DNA of 64,000 bases from positions 3,514,501 to 3,578,500 of the forward strand of contig NZ_CP108462.1 in NCBI RefSeq assembly GCF_036226365.1. The letters run 5' to 3'. The stretch is from Streptomyces sp. NBC_01262 (GTDB taxonomy: Bacteria > Actinomycetota > Actinomycetes > Streptomycetales > Streptomycetaceae). Each line of letters begins with the position of its first letter. The stretch's first letter is position 1. Below, piece after piece: positions 1-9,115 of this stretch. Both the position numbers and the translations under genes were made by a program. Below the pieces are notes generated by a model. It searched no databases. It was given only the letters and a program-made list of their open reading frames with translations, and had not been told where the DNA came from.

Positions 1-2378
1 GCGTCGTCCCAGACCTCGCAGACGAGGGTGCGGTCGCGCAGGAGCCGCAGGCGGATGTCGCCGTGGCCGTGGCGCAGCGCGTTGGTGACGAGTTCGCTGA
101 CGAGGAGCTCGGTGGTGTCGACGAGCTCGCCGAGGCCCCAGGACAGCAGCCGCTCGCGCGCGAACTCGCGCGCCTTGGAGACGGACTTGGGGTCGGGTTC
201 GAGGATCCAGTCACCGACGGAGTCCTCGGGCAGGCCTTGGACGCGGGCCATGAGCAGCGCGATGTCGTCCTCGCCGTGGGCGGTGTCGAGGCGGGCGAGT
301 ATGTGGTCGCAGACGTCTTCCAGGGGGCGCTGGGAGTCGTCCAGGGCCTCGCGGAAGGCCATGAGGCCCTCGTCGAGGGGGTGGTTGCGGGACTCGACCA
401 GGCCGTCGGTGTAGAGGGCGAGGAGGGCGCCGTCCGGGAGGTCGACGTCGACCTCCTCGAAGGGCTCGCCGCCGACGCCCAGCGGCATGCCGGAGGGGAC
501 CTCCAGCAGCAGCGCGGGTTCGCCGGGCTCGACGATGGCCGGGGGGAGGTGGCCGGCGTTGGCGATGGTGACGCGGCGGGTGACGGCGTCGTAGACGGCG
601 TAGACGCACGTGGCGAGGTAGACCTCGGACAGGCCCGCGGCGGCGTCCTTGGCCTTGTTGCCGGTCTTGCCGTGCCGGGGGCCGTCGTCGCCGGGGCCGC
701 CGAGGCCGCGGGCGACCTCGTCCAGCGCGGTGAGGACGTCGGCCGGTTCGAGGTCGAGCAGGGCCAGGGTGCGTACCGCCGTGCGCAGTTCGCCCATCGC
801 GACGGCGGCGCGAAGGCCCCGTCCCATGACGTCGCCGACGACGAGGGCGGTGCGGTGCCCGGGCAGTTCGATCACGTCGAACCAGTCGCCGCCGACCTCG
901 GTCTCCATGTTGCCGGGGAGGTAGCGGCAGGCGATGTCGAGCCCGGCCGCCTCGGGGTTGCCCGGGGGCAGGAGGCTGCGTTGCAGTATCAGCGCGCGCT
1001 CGTGCTCGCGGCGGTAGAGGCGGGCGTTGTCGATACAGACGGAGGCCCGTGAGGCGAGCTCCTCGGCGAGCATGCGGTCGCGCTCGTTGAAGGGCTCGCT
1101 GCCCTTGGCCCGGGAGAACTGCACGAGCCCCAGCACCGTGTCGCGGGCGACCATCGGCACCGCCAGCGTGGACTGTACGAAGCCGGCGCCGGAGCCCTCG
1201 TCGGACTCGGGGACCAGGGTCTGGGTCTGGGCGGTACGCAGGGCGCTGGCGTAGGAGGAGGAGAAGGGGTAGCGGTGCACGGCGCCGACGGAGACCGGCT
1301 CGGGGCCGACCGGGGCGTCGGAGACGGCGCTGGCGAAGGCGACCCGGCGTATCTCGCCGCTGCCGTCGGCCGTGCCGACGGGGCCCTCCTCGCCGGACAG
1401 CAGCGACTGGTACAGGTCCACCGAGGCCAGGTCGCAGAAGCTCGGCACGGCGACGTCCAGCAGCTCGCGCGCGGTCGTCTCCAGGTCCAGGGAGCTGCCG
1501 ATCCGCCGTCCCGCCTCGTTGAGCAGCGCGAGGTTGCGCCGGTTGTGCGCCGCCTCGCGCTCCGCGCGCTGACGGCCCGTCACATCCTGGGCCATGCCGG
1601 CGACGCCGATCGGCCGGCCGCTGCCGCCGTGCAGCCGGTACAGCGACACCGACCAGCGCCGGCGGCTGCCCTTGCCGCCGGGCTCATCGCTGTGGGCCAG
1701 GCCGACCAGCGTCATGTTCAGCACCGGCTCGCCGCTCTCCAGCACCTGGCGCAGCGCGGCGGTGAGGCGGTCGCCCTCGACCCGGGACAGGAAGTCGTAG
1801 GGGGTGCGGCCCTTGTACTCCTTGGCGGGCTTGCCGAAGGTGTTGGCGAACTGCTCGTTGACGCGCAGCAGCTTCAGGTCCGTGTCGAAGATGATGAAGC
1901 CCATCGGCGACTGCCCGAACACCGCCTGCGAGGACGCCAGATCGGTCTCGATGGACCGCAGTACGCGTACGTCCACCGCGATGCAGACCGCGCCGCGCCC
2001 GCCGTCCCGGCTCTCCGAGGGCATCACGTAGATCTCGGCCAGGCCCTCGCCGCCGGACGCGTCCCGGTACGGGGTCACGCCGATCCACTCACGGCCGTCG
2101 AGTATCTCCACGACGAGTTCGTGGCCCCGGTCCCACAGCTCCTCCGGCGCGAAGGCGGTGATCGGGTCCTTGCCGATCGCCTTGGCGGCGGGCGTGCCGA
2201 AGAACTCCTCGGCGCGCTCGCTCCACTGCTCGATGCGGCCGTCCGGGCCGAGCGAGAAGGAGGCGACGCGAATGTAGTCGTATATCGATCCGGCCGGGCT
2301 GGACTGCCAGACGTGCTGGCGCGAGGAAGTGACCGCAGGGTTCCGGGGCTCTTCGCCACCCGATGGCTCAACACTCAC
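1..2378 (-). CDS. PAS/GAF sensor PP2C-type (SpoIIE) phosphatase with C-terminal HATPase, partial
   Basis: Cut by the left edge; about 792 residues are visible. From the GTG start the order is a PAS region (about 35-130), a second PAS (about 150-275, FIIFDTDLKLLRVNEQF), a GAF domain (about 290-440), a SpoIIE/PP2C phosphatase domain (about 465-690, with GGDWFDV and VGDVMGRGL contributing metal-binding Asp residues) and the start of an anti-sigma-factor-like HATPase (LLVSELVTNALRHGHG, about 758 on). The family dephosphorylates anti-anti-sigma factors in the cytoplasm, and the kinase-like tail can bind sigma or anti-anti-sigma partners. The GTG at 2378 is chosen because GGAGGGG lies 8 nt upstream. 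An ATG/GTG further in would remove part of PAS1. Its target and ligand cannot be told from sequence. The next gene upstream (2589-5204) has the same architecture. Confidence 0.9.
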   Translation of the reverse strand, partial: MSVEPSGGEEPRNPAVTSSRQHVWQSSPAGSIYDYIRVASFSLGPDGRIEQWSERAEEFFGTPAAKAIGKDPITAFAPEELWDRGHELVVEILDGREWIGVTPYRDASGGEGLAEIYVMPSESRDGGRGAVCIAVDVRVLRSIETDLASSQAVFGQSPMGFIIFDTDLKLLRVNEQFANTFGKPAKEYKGRTPYDFLSRVEGDRLTAALRQVLESGEPVLNMTLVGLAHSDEPGGKGSRRRWSVSLYRLHGGSGRPIGVAGMAQDVTGRQRAEREAAHNRRNLALLNEAGRRIGSSLDLETTARELLDVAVPSFCDLASVDLYQSLLSGEEGPVGTADGSGEIRRVAFASAVSDAPVGPEPVSVGAVHRYPFSSSYASALRTAQTQTLVPESDEGSGAGFVQSTLAVPMVARDTVLGLVQFSRAKGSEPFNERDRMLAEELASRASVCIDNARLYRREHERALILQRSLLPPGNPEAAGLDIACRYLPGNMETEVGGDWFDVIELPGHRTALVVGDVMGRGLRAAVAMGELRTAVRTLALLDLEPADVLTALDEVARGLGGPGDDGPRHGKTGNKAKDAAAGLSEVYLATCVYAVYDAVTRRVTIANAGHLPPAIVEPGEPALLLEVPSGMPLGVGGEPFEEVDVDLPDGALLALYTDGLVESRNHPLDEGLMAFREALDDSQRPLEDVCDHILARLDTAHGEDDIALLMARVQGLPEDSVGDWILEPDPKSVSKAREFARERLLSWGLGELVDTTELLVSELVTNALRHGHGDIRLRLLRDRTLVCEVWDD

Positions 2379-2588
2379 GCCCGACCCCTCCAGCTCACAC
2401 TTACGGACCGGCTCGTGCCGAGTATTCAGCATTCACCCCGTTCCGCACATGGTCTTGTCGATCACAGCATCATCTCAGCACATACGGATTCCGCTTCGCG
2501 CCCAGTTCAACTACCCTGCACAGCCGGGCATACGCACATCGGAGGCAGGCAAGAGGGGAACCCCTATGTGCGCCCCCGCGTGTGCCCC

Positions 2589-5204
2589 CTACGCGTGCCG
2601 GCGCTCCAGCGCGAGCTCGAACCAGACCGTCTTGCCCAGCGGACCGTGCCGGGTGCCCCAGCGGCGGGAGGCGCGGGCGACCAACTGCAGGCCGCGGCCG
2701 CCCTCGTCGTCCTCGGCGGCGGAGCGCTCGCGCGGCGGGTCCGGGAGCGGGTCGGAGACCTCCACCAGCAGCGAGGTGCCGCGGACCATGCGGACGCCGA
2801 TCGGCCCGTGCGCGTACCGCAGGGAGTTCGTGACCAGCTCGCTGACGAGCAGCACGGTGATGTCCACGATGCCGTGCAGCCCCCAGTCGCTGAGCGTCTC
2901 GCGGACATGCCGCCGGGCCTGCCGCACCGCGCTGGGCTCGGCGGCGAAGGTCCAGGCGGCGGTGCTGCCCTCGGGGAGGCCGCCCAGGCGGGCCATGAGC
3001 AGCGCCACGTCGTCCGGCTCGCGCCCGGGGGTCATGCTGGCCAGCAGGTCGTCGCAGGCGTCCTCCAGGGAGTCCAGAGGCTCGCGCAGGACGGCGCAGA
3101 GCCGGTCCACGCCCTCCGAGATGTCCTCGCCGCGCGCCTCGACCAGACCGTCGGTGTAGAGCACCAGCACGGCCCCGTCCGGCACTTCGACCTCCGCCGA
3201 CTCGAAGTCCACGCCCCCGACGCCCAGCGGCACGCCCGCCGGGACCTCCAGCTGCCGCACCTCGCCGTCCGGCCCCGGGAAGACCAGGATGGGCGGCAGG
3301 TGCCCGGCGCAGGCGATGGTGCAGCGGCGGGTCGACGGGTCGTAGACCGCGTACACGCAGGTCGCCATCCAGCCCTCGGCGCGGCTCTGCGCGAGGTCGT
3401 CGCCCAGGTCGTTGATGCGGCGCAGCAGCTCGTCCGGGGCCATGTCCAGGCCCGCCAGGGTGCGTACCGCCGTGCGCAGCCGCCCCATGGTGGCCGCCGC
3501 GCGCAGCCCGTGGCCCATCACGTCCCCGACCACCAGCGCGATCCGCCCGCCCGCGAGCGGGATCGCGTCGAACCAGTCGCCGCCGGCCGCCGCCCCGCTG
3601 CTGCCGGGCACATAGCGGAAGGCGAGCTGCACGCCGGGCGGCTCGGGCACGCTCTGCGGCAGCAGGCTGCGCTGGAGCATCAGCGCGCCCTCCCGTTCGC
3701 GTACGTACAGCCGGGCGTTGTCCAGCGCCGCGCCCGAGCGGTCGGCGAGCTCCATCACCAGCGCGAGGTCGTCCTGGTCGAAGGGGTCGCGGCCCTCGAT
3801 CCGGCTCACCACCAGCAGCCCGAGCATGATGCCGCGGGCCCGCAGCGGCGCGACGATCAGCGAGTGGACGCCCAGGTCGATCGCCGCCTGGATCTTCGGG
3901 TCCCCCGGGTACGTCGTGGCGCGCAGCTGCTCCTCCCCCTCGACGAGCTGCGGCTTGCCGGTGAGCAGCGCCGTCCCGAAGGTCCCCTCCGTGGTGACCT
4001 TGATGACCTTCCCGATCCCGATCATCAGGTCGACCAGTGGGCCGCTCTTGATCTTGCCGATGCCGAGCTGCCGCATCTCCTGCGTGGTCTCGCCGTACGT
4101 GTGCATCGGCAGTTCCTCGCCGTCCGGCACGGCGGCGTGCAGGATGACCCCGCTGAAGTCGCTGAAGCGCGGCACCAGCGCCTCCGCGAGGGTCTCCGCC
4201 AGACGCCGTACGTCCAGCAGGTCCGACAGCCGCGAGCCGACGTCGTTCAGCAGCGCGAGGCGCTGCCGGGCCCGCTCGATCTTCACATGCGCCTGCTGCC
4301 GCTCGGTCACGTCCATCACGGTGCAGCTGATGCCCAGGACGTGGCCCGCCCGGTCCTCCAGGCGGTGGTACGACACCGAGCGGTGGCCGTGGCCCGTCGC
4401 CGCCGGGACGACGAAGTCGATCACCGGGCGGCCGGTGTCCAGCACATGCTGCTGCAGCACGGTCAGCTCGTCGGCCACCTTCGGGTTGACGATGCCGGCC
4501 GCCCGGCGGCCGATGTGCTCGGTGGCGGGCAGGCCGTTCATCCGGGCCAGGGCCTCGTTGACCCGCACATAGCGCAGATCGGTGTCGAAGATCGCCACGC
4601 CCAGCGGCGAGCTGTCGAAGAGGCTGTCCAGCGCGGCGAGGTCGTGCTCCAGCGTCCGCAGCTGGCTGGTCTCGGCGACCGACGCCAGCACGAACGGCCG
4701 CCCGTCCCCGTCCACCAGCAGCGACGCTCTGGCCTCCACCTGTACGGAGTGCCCGTCCCGGTGCCGCAGCGTGAGGATCCCCGTCCACCGCCCGGCCCCC
4801 AGCAGCTCCGCCAGGATCCGCTCGGCCGGCCCCGGCGACGGCACGGCCGCCATCCGCCGGGCATGCGCCCCCTCGGCCTCGGCGACCAGCAGCCCGGTCA
4901 GCCTGCGGCCCACGATGTGCTCCCCGGCCCACCCGAGCATCTCCTCGGCCAGCGGACTCCACAGCAGCACACGGCCGCTGGTGTCCAGCATCACCACGGC
5001 CACCCTGAGCTCGTCCAGCAGCGTCCCCGCCTTGCGGGCCGCCTCCTGCCCCCGCGACTGCCCCGGCTGCAGCCCCCCGCCCCGGTTCCGGGCACGCGCC
5101 CCCTCCGGCCCGGCCGCTTGCCGGCCCTCCGAGGCCGCACCGGTCCCGCTGGTCCCACTGCTCCCGCTACCGTCGACGCTCGCGCTCACGCCGTCCACGT
5201 CCAC
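2589..5204 (-). CDS. PAS-PAS-GAF-SpoIIE phosphatase-HATPase regulator
   Basis: 871 residues. A low-complexity Ser/Gly/Arg-rich N-terminus (1-60) is followed by PAS1 (about 65-165, VAVVMLDTSGRVLLWSP), PAS2 (about 190-320, PLGVAIFDTDLRYVRVNEA), GAF (about 345-500), a PP2C/SpoIIE domain (about 520-735, GGDWFDAIPL, VGDVMGHGL, LYTDGLVEARGED) and an HATPase (about 745-868, LVSELVTNSLRYAHG, DEGGRGLQLV). The family acts in partner-switching control of sigma factors: the phosphatase activates an anti-anti-sigma protein in response to a signal read by PAS/GAF. The GTG at 5204 has no clear Shine-Dalgarno; a second GTG 15 nt on (reading MSASVDGSG) is equally possible. Its stop lies 210 bp before the start of the paralogue at 2378, so the two may share an upstream signal but need not be one operon. 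Confidence 0.92.
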   Translation of the reverse strand: MDVDGVSASVDGSGSSGTSGTGAASEGRQAAGPEGARARNRGGGLQPGQSRGQEAARKAGTLLDELRVAVVMLDTSGRVLLWSPLAEEMLGWAGEHIVGRRLTGLLVAEAEGAHARRMAAVPSPGPAERILAELLGAGRWTGILTLRHRDGHSVQVEARASLLVDGDGRPFVLASVAETSQLRTLEHDLAALDSLFDSSPLGVAIFDTDLRYVRVNEALARMNGLPATEHIGRRAAGIVNPKVADELTVLQQHVLDTGRPVIDFVVPAATGHGHRSVSYHRLEDRAGHVLGISCTVMDVTERQQAHVKIERARQRLALLNDVGSRLSDLLDVRRLAETLAEALVPRFSDFSGVILHAAVPDGEELPMHTYGETTQEMRQLGIGKIKSGPLVDLMIGIGKVIKVTTEGTFGTALLTGKPQLVEGEEQLRATTYPGDPKIQAAIDLGVHSLIVAPLRARGIMLGLLVVSRIEGRDPFDQDDLALVMELADRSGAALDNARLYVREREGALMLQRSLLPQSVPEPPGVQLAFRYVPGSSGAAAGGDWFDAIPLAGGRIALVVGDVMGHGLRAAATMGRLRTAVRTLAGLDMAPDELLRRINDLGDDLAQSRAEGWMATCVYAVYDPSTRRCTIACAGHLPPILVFPGPDGEVRQLEVPAGVPLGVGGVDFESAEVEVPDGAVLVLYTDGLVEARGEDISEGVDRLCAVLREPLDSLEDACDDLLASMTPGREPDDVALLMARLGGLPEGSTAAWTFAAEPSAVRQARRHVRETLSDWGLHGIVDITVLLVSELVTNSLRYAHGPIGVRMVRGTSLLVEVSDPLPDPPRERSAAEDDEGGRGLQLVARASRRWGTRHGPLGKTVWFELALERRHA

Positions 5205-5273
5205 ATCCAGACCGGGTAGAGCCGGGCCGGCTTCCCGGCCATTGGCAGATCAATCCCCCCATACCCGATATTC

Positions 5274-5611
5274 CTACGCATCCCACATAGGCGCTGCGCG
5301 CGGAACCCGCGTAACCCGCGCCGCCGCTGACAGCCGCGCCGCCGCCCAGGCCACTGCGGGGCGGTCCAGGTCGAGCCAGTCAACGGAATCCACGTCCTCG
5401 GGGGTGAGCCAGCGCAGCTCGTCGTGGTCCTGGAGGGGGGCGGGGGTGCCGGAGAGGAGGCGGGCGGTCCAGACCTGGAGGACGTACGGGGGCTTGAGGG
5501 GCCATTCGCCGGGGACGCGTTCCAGGGGCTCGGCCTCGATGCCGAGTTCCTCGCGGAGTTCGCGGACGAGGGCCTGCTCGGGGGACTCGCCGGGTTCGAG
5601 CTTGCCGCCGG
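5274..5611 (-). pseudogene. 3' half of a MutT-like Nudix hydrolase gene split by the mobile element
   Basis: Reading minus from the core at 5611, the frame gives the complete Nudix box GGKLEPGESPEQALVREL followed by REELGI (consensus Gx5Ex7REUxEExGU satisfied), then a normal C-terminus and a TAG stop at 5274. There is no start codon: the codon just upstream inside the element is an in-frame TAG. The missing N-terminus (38 residues ending WELPG) lies at 13913-14027. Joining the two at the shared hexamer gives an uninterrupted frame of 148 residues, a normal MutT-type size. The family hydrolyses nucleoside diphosphates linked to another moiety, often oxidised dNTPs. As the sequence stands the catalytic box is separated from any start codon and the gene should be inactive unless the element excises. 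Confidence 0.9.
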
Positions 5612-5625
5612 TTCTCTAGGCTACT
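5606..5625 (+). repeat. Left element junction: 6-bp core plus terminal repeat
   Basis: CGCCGG (5606-5611) belongs to both target and element. It is followed by TTCTCTAGGC, which matches the right end TTCATTAGGC (read inward) at 8 of 10 positions. Together they form a core-with-arm arrangement expected for tyrosine-recombinase strand exchange. Confidence 0.7.
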
Positions 5626-5669
5626 CTCTGATGTCGGTTCGTTACTCTTCGCATCTCGGAGTCGCGCAC

Positions 5670-7265
5670 GTGAACGCCCTGGAACGCTGGACCGTCGACT
5701 TCTACGACTTCACCGCCCCGCCACCTGCCACTGAAGATCCCGTCCTCGCAGCATTCGGCGATCTCCACGCCAGAGCCGCCCGAAACAGTGCCCGCCACGG
5801 CACCCCCGTCATCGTGTCGCCGTCGGGCCGCCCGGACGCCCGGATCAACCTCTTCTTCCGAGAGGGCCGGATGGCGACCTCCCAGCCGGCGACCTGGCGC
5901 CGCTACGCGTACACCCTCGTGGTGTGGCTGGACTTCCTCGACGCCATCGACACGACGTGGGACCAGGCCACCATCCGGGACGTCGAGGCGTTCAAGGACT
6001 GGCGCATCACCGACTCACGTAACGACGAGCGGGTGAAGGCCACCTCCTTCGACACGGATCGGGCTGGTCTCAACAGCTTCTACACCTGGGCGAGCTCACG
6101 CTTCGGGGCCTCGAACCCGGTCCCGACCGTCCGCGTCAACGACGAGGCGTCGACGGGGCAGGCGTACGGCCGGGGGCGGCGGGACCCCCTGCGTCCGGCG
6201 GGTTCCACCAGCCGCCAGGTGAAGTGGCTTCTGCGGGAAGCGCTGGAGCAGTGGCGCGACATCGGCCTGCGCGGTTACGGCTTCGACGGCGTGCGGCGTC
6301 CGGGGCGCCAAGGAGGATTCAACGAGGACCGGGATACGGCCTTCATCGACGGCCTGTACGGGACCGGGCTGCGGCTGCGGGAGTGGGCCAGCGTCCTGGA
6401 CGTCGAGCTCCCGGCCTCGGGCGGCGAGCGGATGGGGGCGGCGCGGCTGGGGGCGAAGTGCGTCAAAGGCGGCCGGGAAGGGCGTACGTACTGGATTCCG
6501 CGGCGGGTGCTGCAGTCGGTCGAGGGTTACCTGGATCCGCTGGAAGGGTCCCGGACCGAGGTGATCCGCCGTGCCCAGCGGCAGGGCAGGTATGAGCGGC
6601 TGCACGGCCTGCGGATCATCACCGGGCACAATCCGCGCACGCGTGAGGTGTACACCGCCGCCGGACAGGGCCGCGAGGCGGTTTCCCTGGACGAGCTGCC
6701 GCCGGACGAGCGTCGCCTGCTGTTCCGGCGTACGCCGCAGGGCCTTGAGCCGCTGTGGGTGTGGCTGTCGGTGAACGGGCTGCCGAAGAAGCCGCACAGC
6801 TGGGAGGACACCTTCGACGCCGCCAACCGACGGATCGCCGAGGCCTGGCTGCGGAAGGCCGATCCGGAGAAGCGGCTGAGCGAGGCTGAGGGCGAGCAGG
6901 TGCGGCGCGAATGTCCGCTCTGGGCAACGCCCCACATGTGCAGGCACTCCTTCGCCCTGAAGTGGTTCTCCATCCTGTCGTTGCTGGAGGAGCGCCGGCT
7001 GGAGGGCTTCTCCCCCGAGGAGATCGAGGACTTCCGCGACCAGCTCGGCGACCTCTGGCTCCAGTTGGCCGTCCTGCTCGGGCACCGGCATCCGGACACC
7101 ACACGAGACCACTACCTGGAGCCGTTCACCGGATTGCAGGTCTCGTACCTGATGGCGCTGCTGGACGACGACGAAAGGTCGGGAGTGGACACACTGGTGC
7201 GGATCTTCGCGCGACACGGCGGGTCGGTCGTGGGTCCAGTCGTCGCGGCTGGGGCGGCACGGTGA
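5670..7265 (+). CDS. Tyrosine recombinase 1 of trio (TnpA-like)
   Basis: 531 residues from GTG 5670, chosen for a CGGAG Shine-Dalgarno 8 nt upstream. Earlier in-frame starts would run across the element boundary into the Nudix remnant. An N-terminal SAM-like core-binding region (about 70-200, TWRRYAYTLVVWLDFLD) precedes a C-terminal catalytic domain with the full residue set: Arg in GLRLREW (235/237), HMCRH (His422, Arg425), LGHRHPD (His472) and nucleophile Tyr482 in DHYLEP. It should cleave and rejoin DNA at the element ends. It is first in a four-gene operon and overlaps the next gene by 4 bp (GTGA). It is the only one of the three with every canonical catalytic residue, so it is the likeliest strand-cleaving subunit. 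Confidence 0.92.
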   Translation: MNALERWTVDFYDFTAPPPATEDPVLAAFGDLHARAARNSARHGTPVIVSPSGRPDARINLFFREGRMATSQPATWRRYAYTLVVWLDFLDAIDTTWDQATIRDVEAFKDWRITDSRNDERVKATSFDTDRAGLNSFYTWASSRFGASNPVPTVRVNDEASTGQAYGRGRRDPLRPAGSTSRQVKWLLREALEQWRDIGLRGYGFDGVRRPGRQGGFNEDRDTAFIDGLYGTGLRLREWASVLDVELPASGGERMGAARLGAKCVKGGREGRTYWIPRRVLQSVEGYLDPLEGSRTEVIRRAQRQGRYERLHGLRIITGHNPRTREVYTAAGQGREAVSLDELPPDERRLLFRRTPQGLEPLWVWLSVNGLPKKPHSWEDTFDAANRRIAEAWLRKADPEKRLSEAEGEQVRRECPLWATPHMCRHSFALKWFSILSLLEERRLEGFSPEEIEDFRDQLGDLWLQLAVLLGHRHPDTTRDHYLEPFTGLQVSYLMALLDDDERSGVDTLVRIFARHGGSVVGPVVAAGAAR

Positions 7266-9115
7266 GGGGTGGCCGCAGGGCATCGCTGCCCGCCCCTGGC
7301 TGGTCGCCTCCTGAGAGGATGCCCGAGGGGCCGTCGGGTGCTGTGGTGCTCTTCCACGAGGAGAGCACCGGACGGACCGTCCGGTTCGACTGCTCCGACC
7401 TGCCGGTCGCGGGGCCGGTGCGGCGGTGGTTGGTGGAGGTGTTGGCTGAGCGGGCCGGGGCACGCAGCGGTGTGAAGCGCGCCAAGTCCTTCCGCGGCAA
7501 CTACCAGGTCATCCGTGACTTCGCCGGGGCGCTCGGGTCCTGTGAGCGGCCACCGGCCCGCCCGTCCGACATCGGAGCCGACCACATAAAGGCGTTCCGT
7601 TCCCGGTTTCCGGATCCGCAGACCCAGCGGGCCTGTGTGCAACGCCTGCGGGTCGTCCTGCGCGACAGCGAGGATCTCCCGGAGGCCGCACGACGCGAGC
7701 TGTTCGGCATGAGGCTGGCCACGAAGAGGGTGTCCGAACAGGTCACCGCCTATTCCGAGCACGAATGGCAGCAGATCACGACCGCGCTGCGACGCGACGT
7801 GCGGCTGTGCCGCGACCGGATCCGGGCCGGCCTCCGTCTGCTGGAACGCTTCCGGTCCGGCGACCTGGAAGAAGGGACCGGCGCCGCCGAACTGGGGAGC
7901 CTGCTGGACTGTTTCCTGCGGACCGGTGATCTTCCTCGGCAGAGCGACGGCGGCGGTACCGAAGCCGTGAAGCGGTGCGGCGGAGTGACACCTGTGGTGC
8001 GCATGCTGACGCTGTCCCAGCAGGAGGCCAGCGCCTTCGCCCTGCTGCTGTCCATCCTGACGGCGGAGAACGTGGGCACGGTCGCGAAGTGGCCCGCCAC
8101 TCACCAGCGGCCGGGTGGCACCGCTGACAGCCTGCCGGTGGCGCTGGTGGAGCAGCGCAAGCCCCGGCGCGGCCCGGATCGTGAGCACCGGGTCGTCGCG
8201 GTGGAGGACCTCCCGGTGTCACTCCGGTCCGTGATGAAGCAGGCCTACGGAGACGAGCCTGTGTTCCACTCGCCGTTGCGCGTCTACGAACTACTCCTGG
8301 AGCTGACCGCACCCGCTCGCCTGATCAGCGGCCTGACGGGGGCGTTCGTCCACCGTCGGCTGACCAACCCGGCCAAGCAGGACTCCCTCTGGTCGGACGA
8401 GATCCGCGTCGAGCGGTGGGCCCGGACACGAGGTTTCCCGCCCGTCAACCGGGCCGCCGAGGGCGGCCCGCCCGGCATCGACGTACGCCGTATCCGTCAA
8501 ACCGCCCTGGAGATCCAACGCCGCCCCGTCTCGCACACTCGGCGCACCCTGCGCGACCACTACCTCCAGCGCAGCCGGACGGTTCGCGAGCAGAGTCAGC
8601 ATGTGGTCGCCGAGGCCCTGCGCGAGCAGGTCGACAAGGCACGCGTGGCCGCGGAGGTCGTCGTCCTCCCCTCCCGCCTGCTGACCTTGGCAACCCAGGA
8701 CCTGGACGCGGCAGCCGCCCAGGCCGGGCTCAACCCGCAGACGCTGAAGAGCATGATGGCGGGTGAGCAGGACACCGCGGTCGTCGCGTGCCGCGATCAC
8801 CGCGACAGCCCGCACGCGCCGACGGGGGAGGCGTGCCCGGCGTCGTTCCTGAGCGGCTGCCTGAACTGTGCTAACGCCCGTGCCCTGCCGCACCAACTGC
8901 CGGTCCAGACCGCACTGCACGACCGGCTGACCGCTCTGCGGCCCAATCTGGACCCGCAACTGTGGGAGGTGCGCTACGCCGGTCCGCTCGCCAGGCTGCG
9001 AGACATCCTCGACCACTACAGCGCAGCCGAGCGCGACCACGCACGCGCCTCGGTCACCGAGCGGCACATCACGCTGATCGATGCCCTGCTGGAAGGACGG
9101 ACCGACCTACGATGA
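7262..9115 (+). CDS. Tyrosine recombinase 2 of trio, degenerate catalytic motif
   Basis: 617 residues. The GTG at 7262 overlaps the previous stop (GTGA), implying translational coupling; an ATG at 7319 is an alternative. The C-terminal half keeps box-II-like residues: VRRIRQTA (Arg412; the usual His of HxxR is not His), SHTRRT (His425) and Tyr434 in DHYLQRS. I cannot find the first catalytic Arg; the region TAENVGTVAKW stands where it would be expected. A C-terminal Cys cluster (C-x14-C-x7-C-x2-C, within ACPASFLSGCLNCANA) looks like a zinc site. The protein probably acts as a structural or directional partner of the first recombinase at the element ends. It overlaps the third gene by 4 bp (ATGA). 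Confidence 0.85.
   Translation: MRGGRRASLPAPGWSPPERMPEGPSGAVVLFHEESTGRTVRFDCSDLPVAGPVRRWLVEVLAERAGARSGVKRAKSFRGNYQVIRDFAGALGSCERPPARPSDIGADHIKAFRSRFPDPQTQRACVQRLRVVLRDSEDLPEAARRELFGMRLATKRVSEQVTAYSEHEWQQITTALRRDVRLCRDRIRAGLRLLERFRSGDLEEGTGAAELGSLLDCFLRTGDLPRQSDGGGTEAVKRCGGVTPVVRMLTLSQQEASAFALLLSILTAENVGTVAKWPATHQRPGGTADSLPVALVEQRKPRRGPDREHRVVAVEDLPVSLRSVMKQAYGDEPVFHSPLRVYELLLELTAPARLISGLTGAFVHRRLTNPAKQDSLWSDEIRVERWARTRGFPPVNRAAEGGPPGIDVRRIRQTALEIQRRPVSHTRRTLRDHYLQRSRTVREQSQHVVAEALREQVDKARVAAEVVVLPSRLLTLATQDLDAAAAQAGLNPQTLKSMMAGEQDTAVVACRDHRDSPHAPTGEACPASFLSGCLNCANARALPHQLPVQTALHDRLTALRPNLDPQLWEVRYAGPLARLRDILDHYSAAERDHARASVTERHITLIDALLEGRTDLR

Noticed and set aside
63..1052. Plus-strand open frame at the left edge
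   Set aside because: Antisense to the PP2C/HATPase domain of the partial gene, whose motifs are unmistakable on minus.
1275..5219. Very long plus-strand open frame (1314 codons) over the second phosphatase gene
   Set aside because: It is the shadow of the minus-strand gene: Arg/Pro/Gln/His-rich, no domain, and antisense to a complete PAS-GAF-SpoIIE protein.
5424..5669. N-terminal extension of the first recombinase to 5424
   Set aside because: It crosses the element boundary and covers the Nudix 3' half; the residues are Gly/Glu/Ala filler. GTG 5670 has a proper ribosome site.
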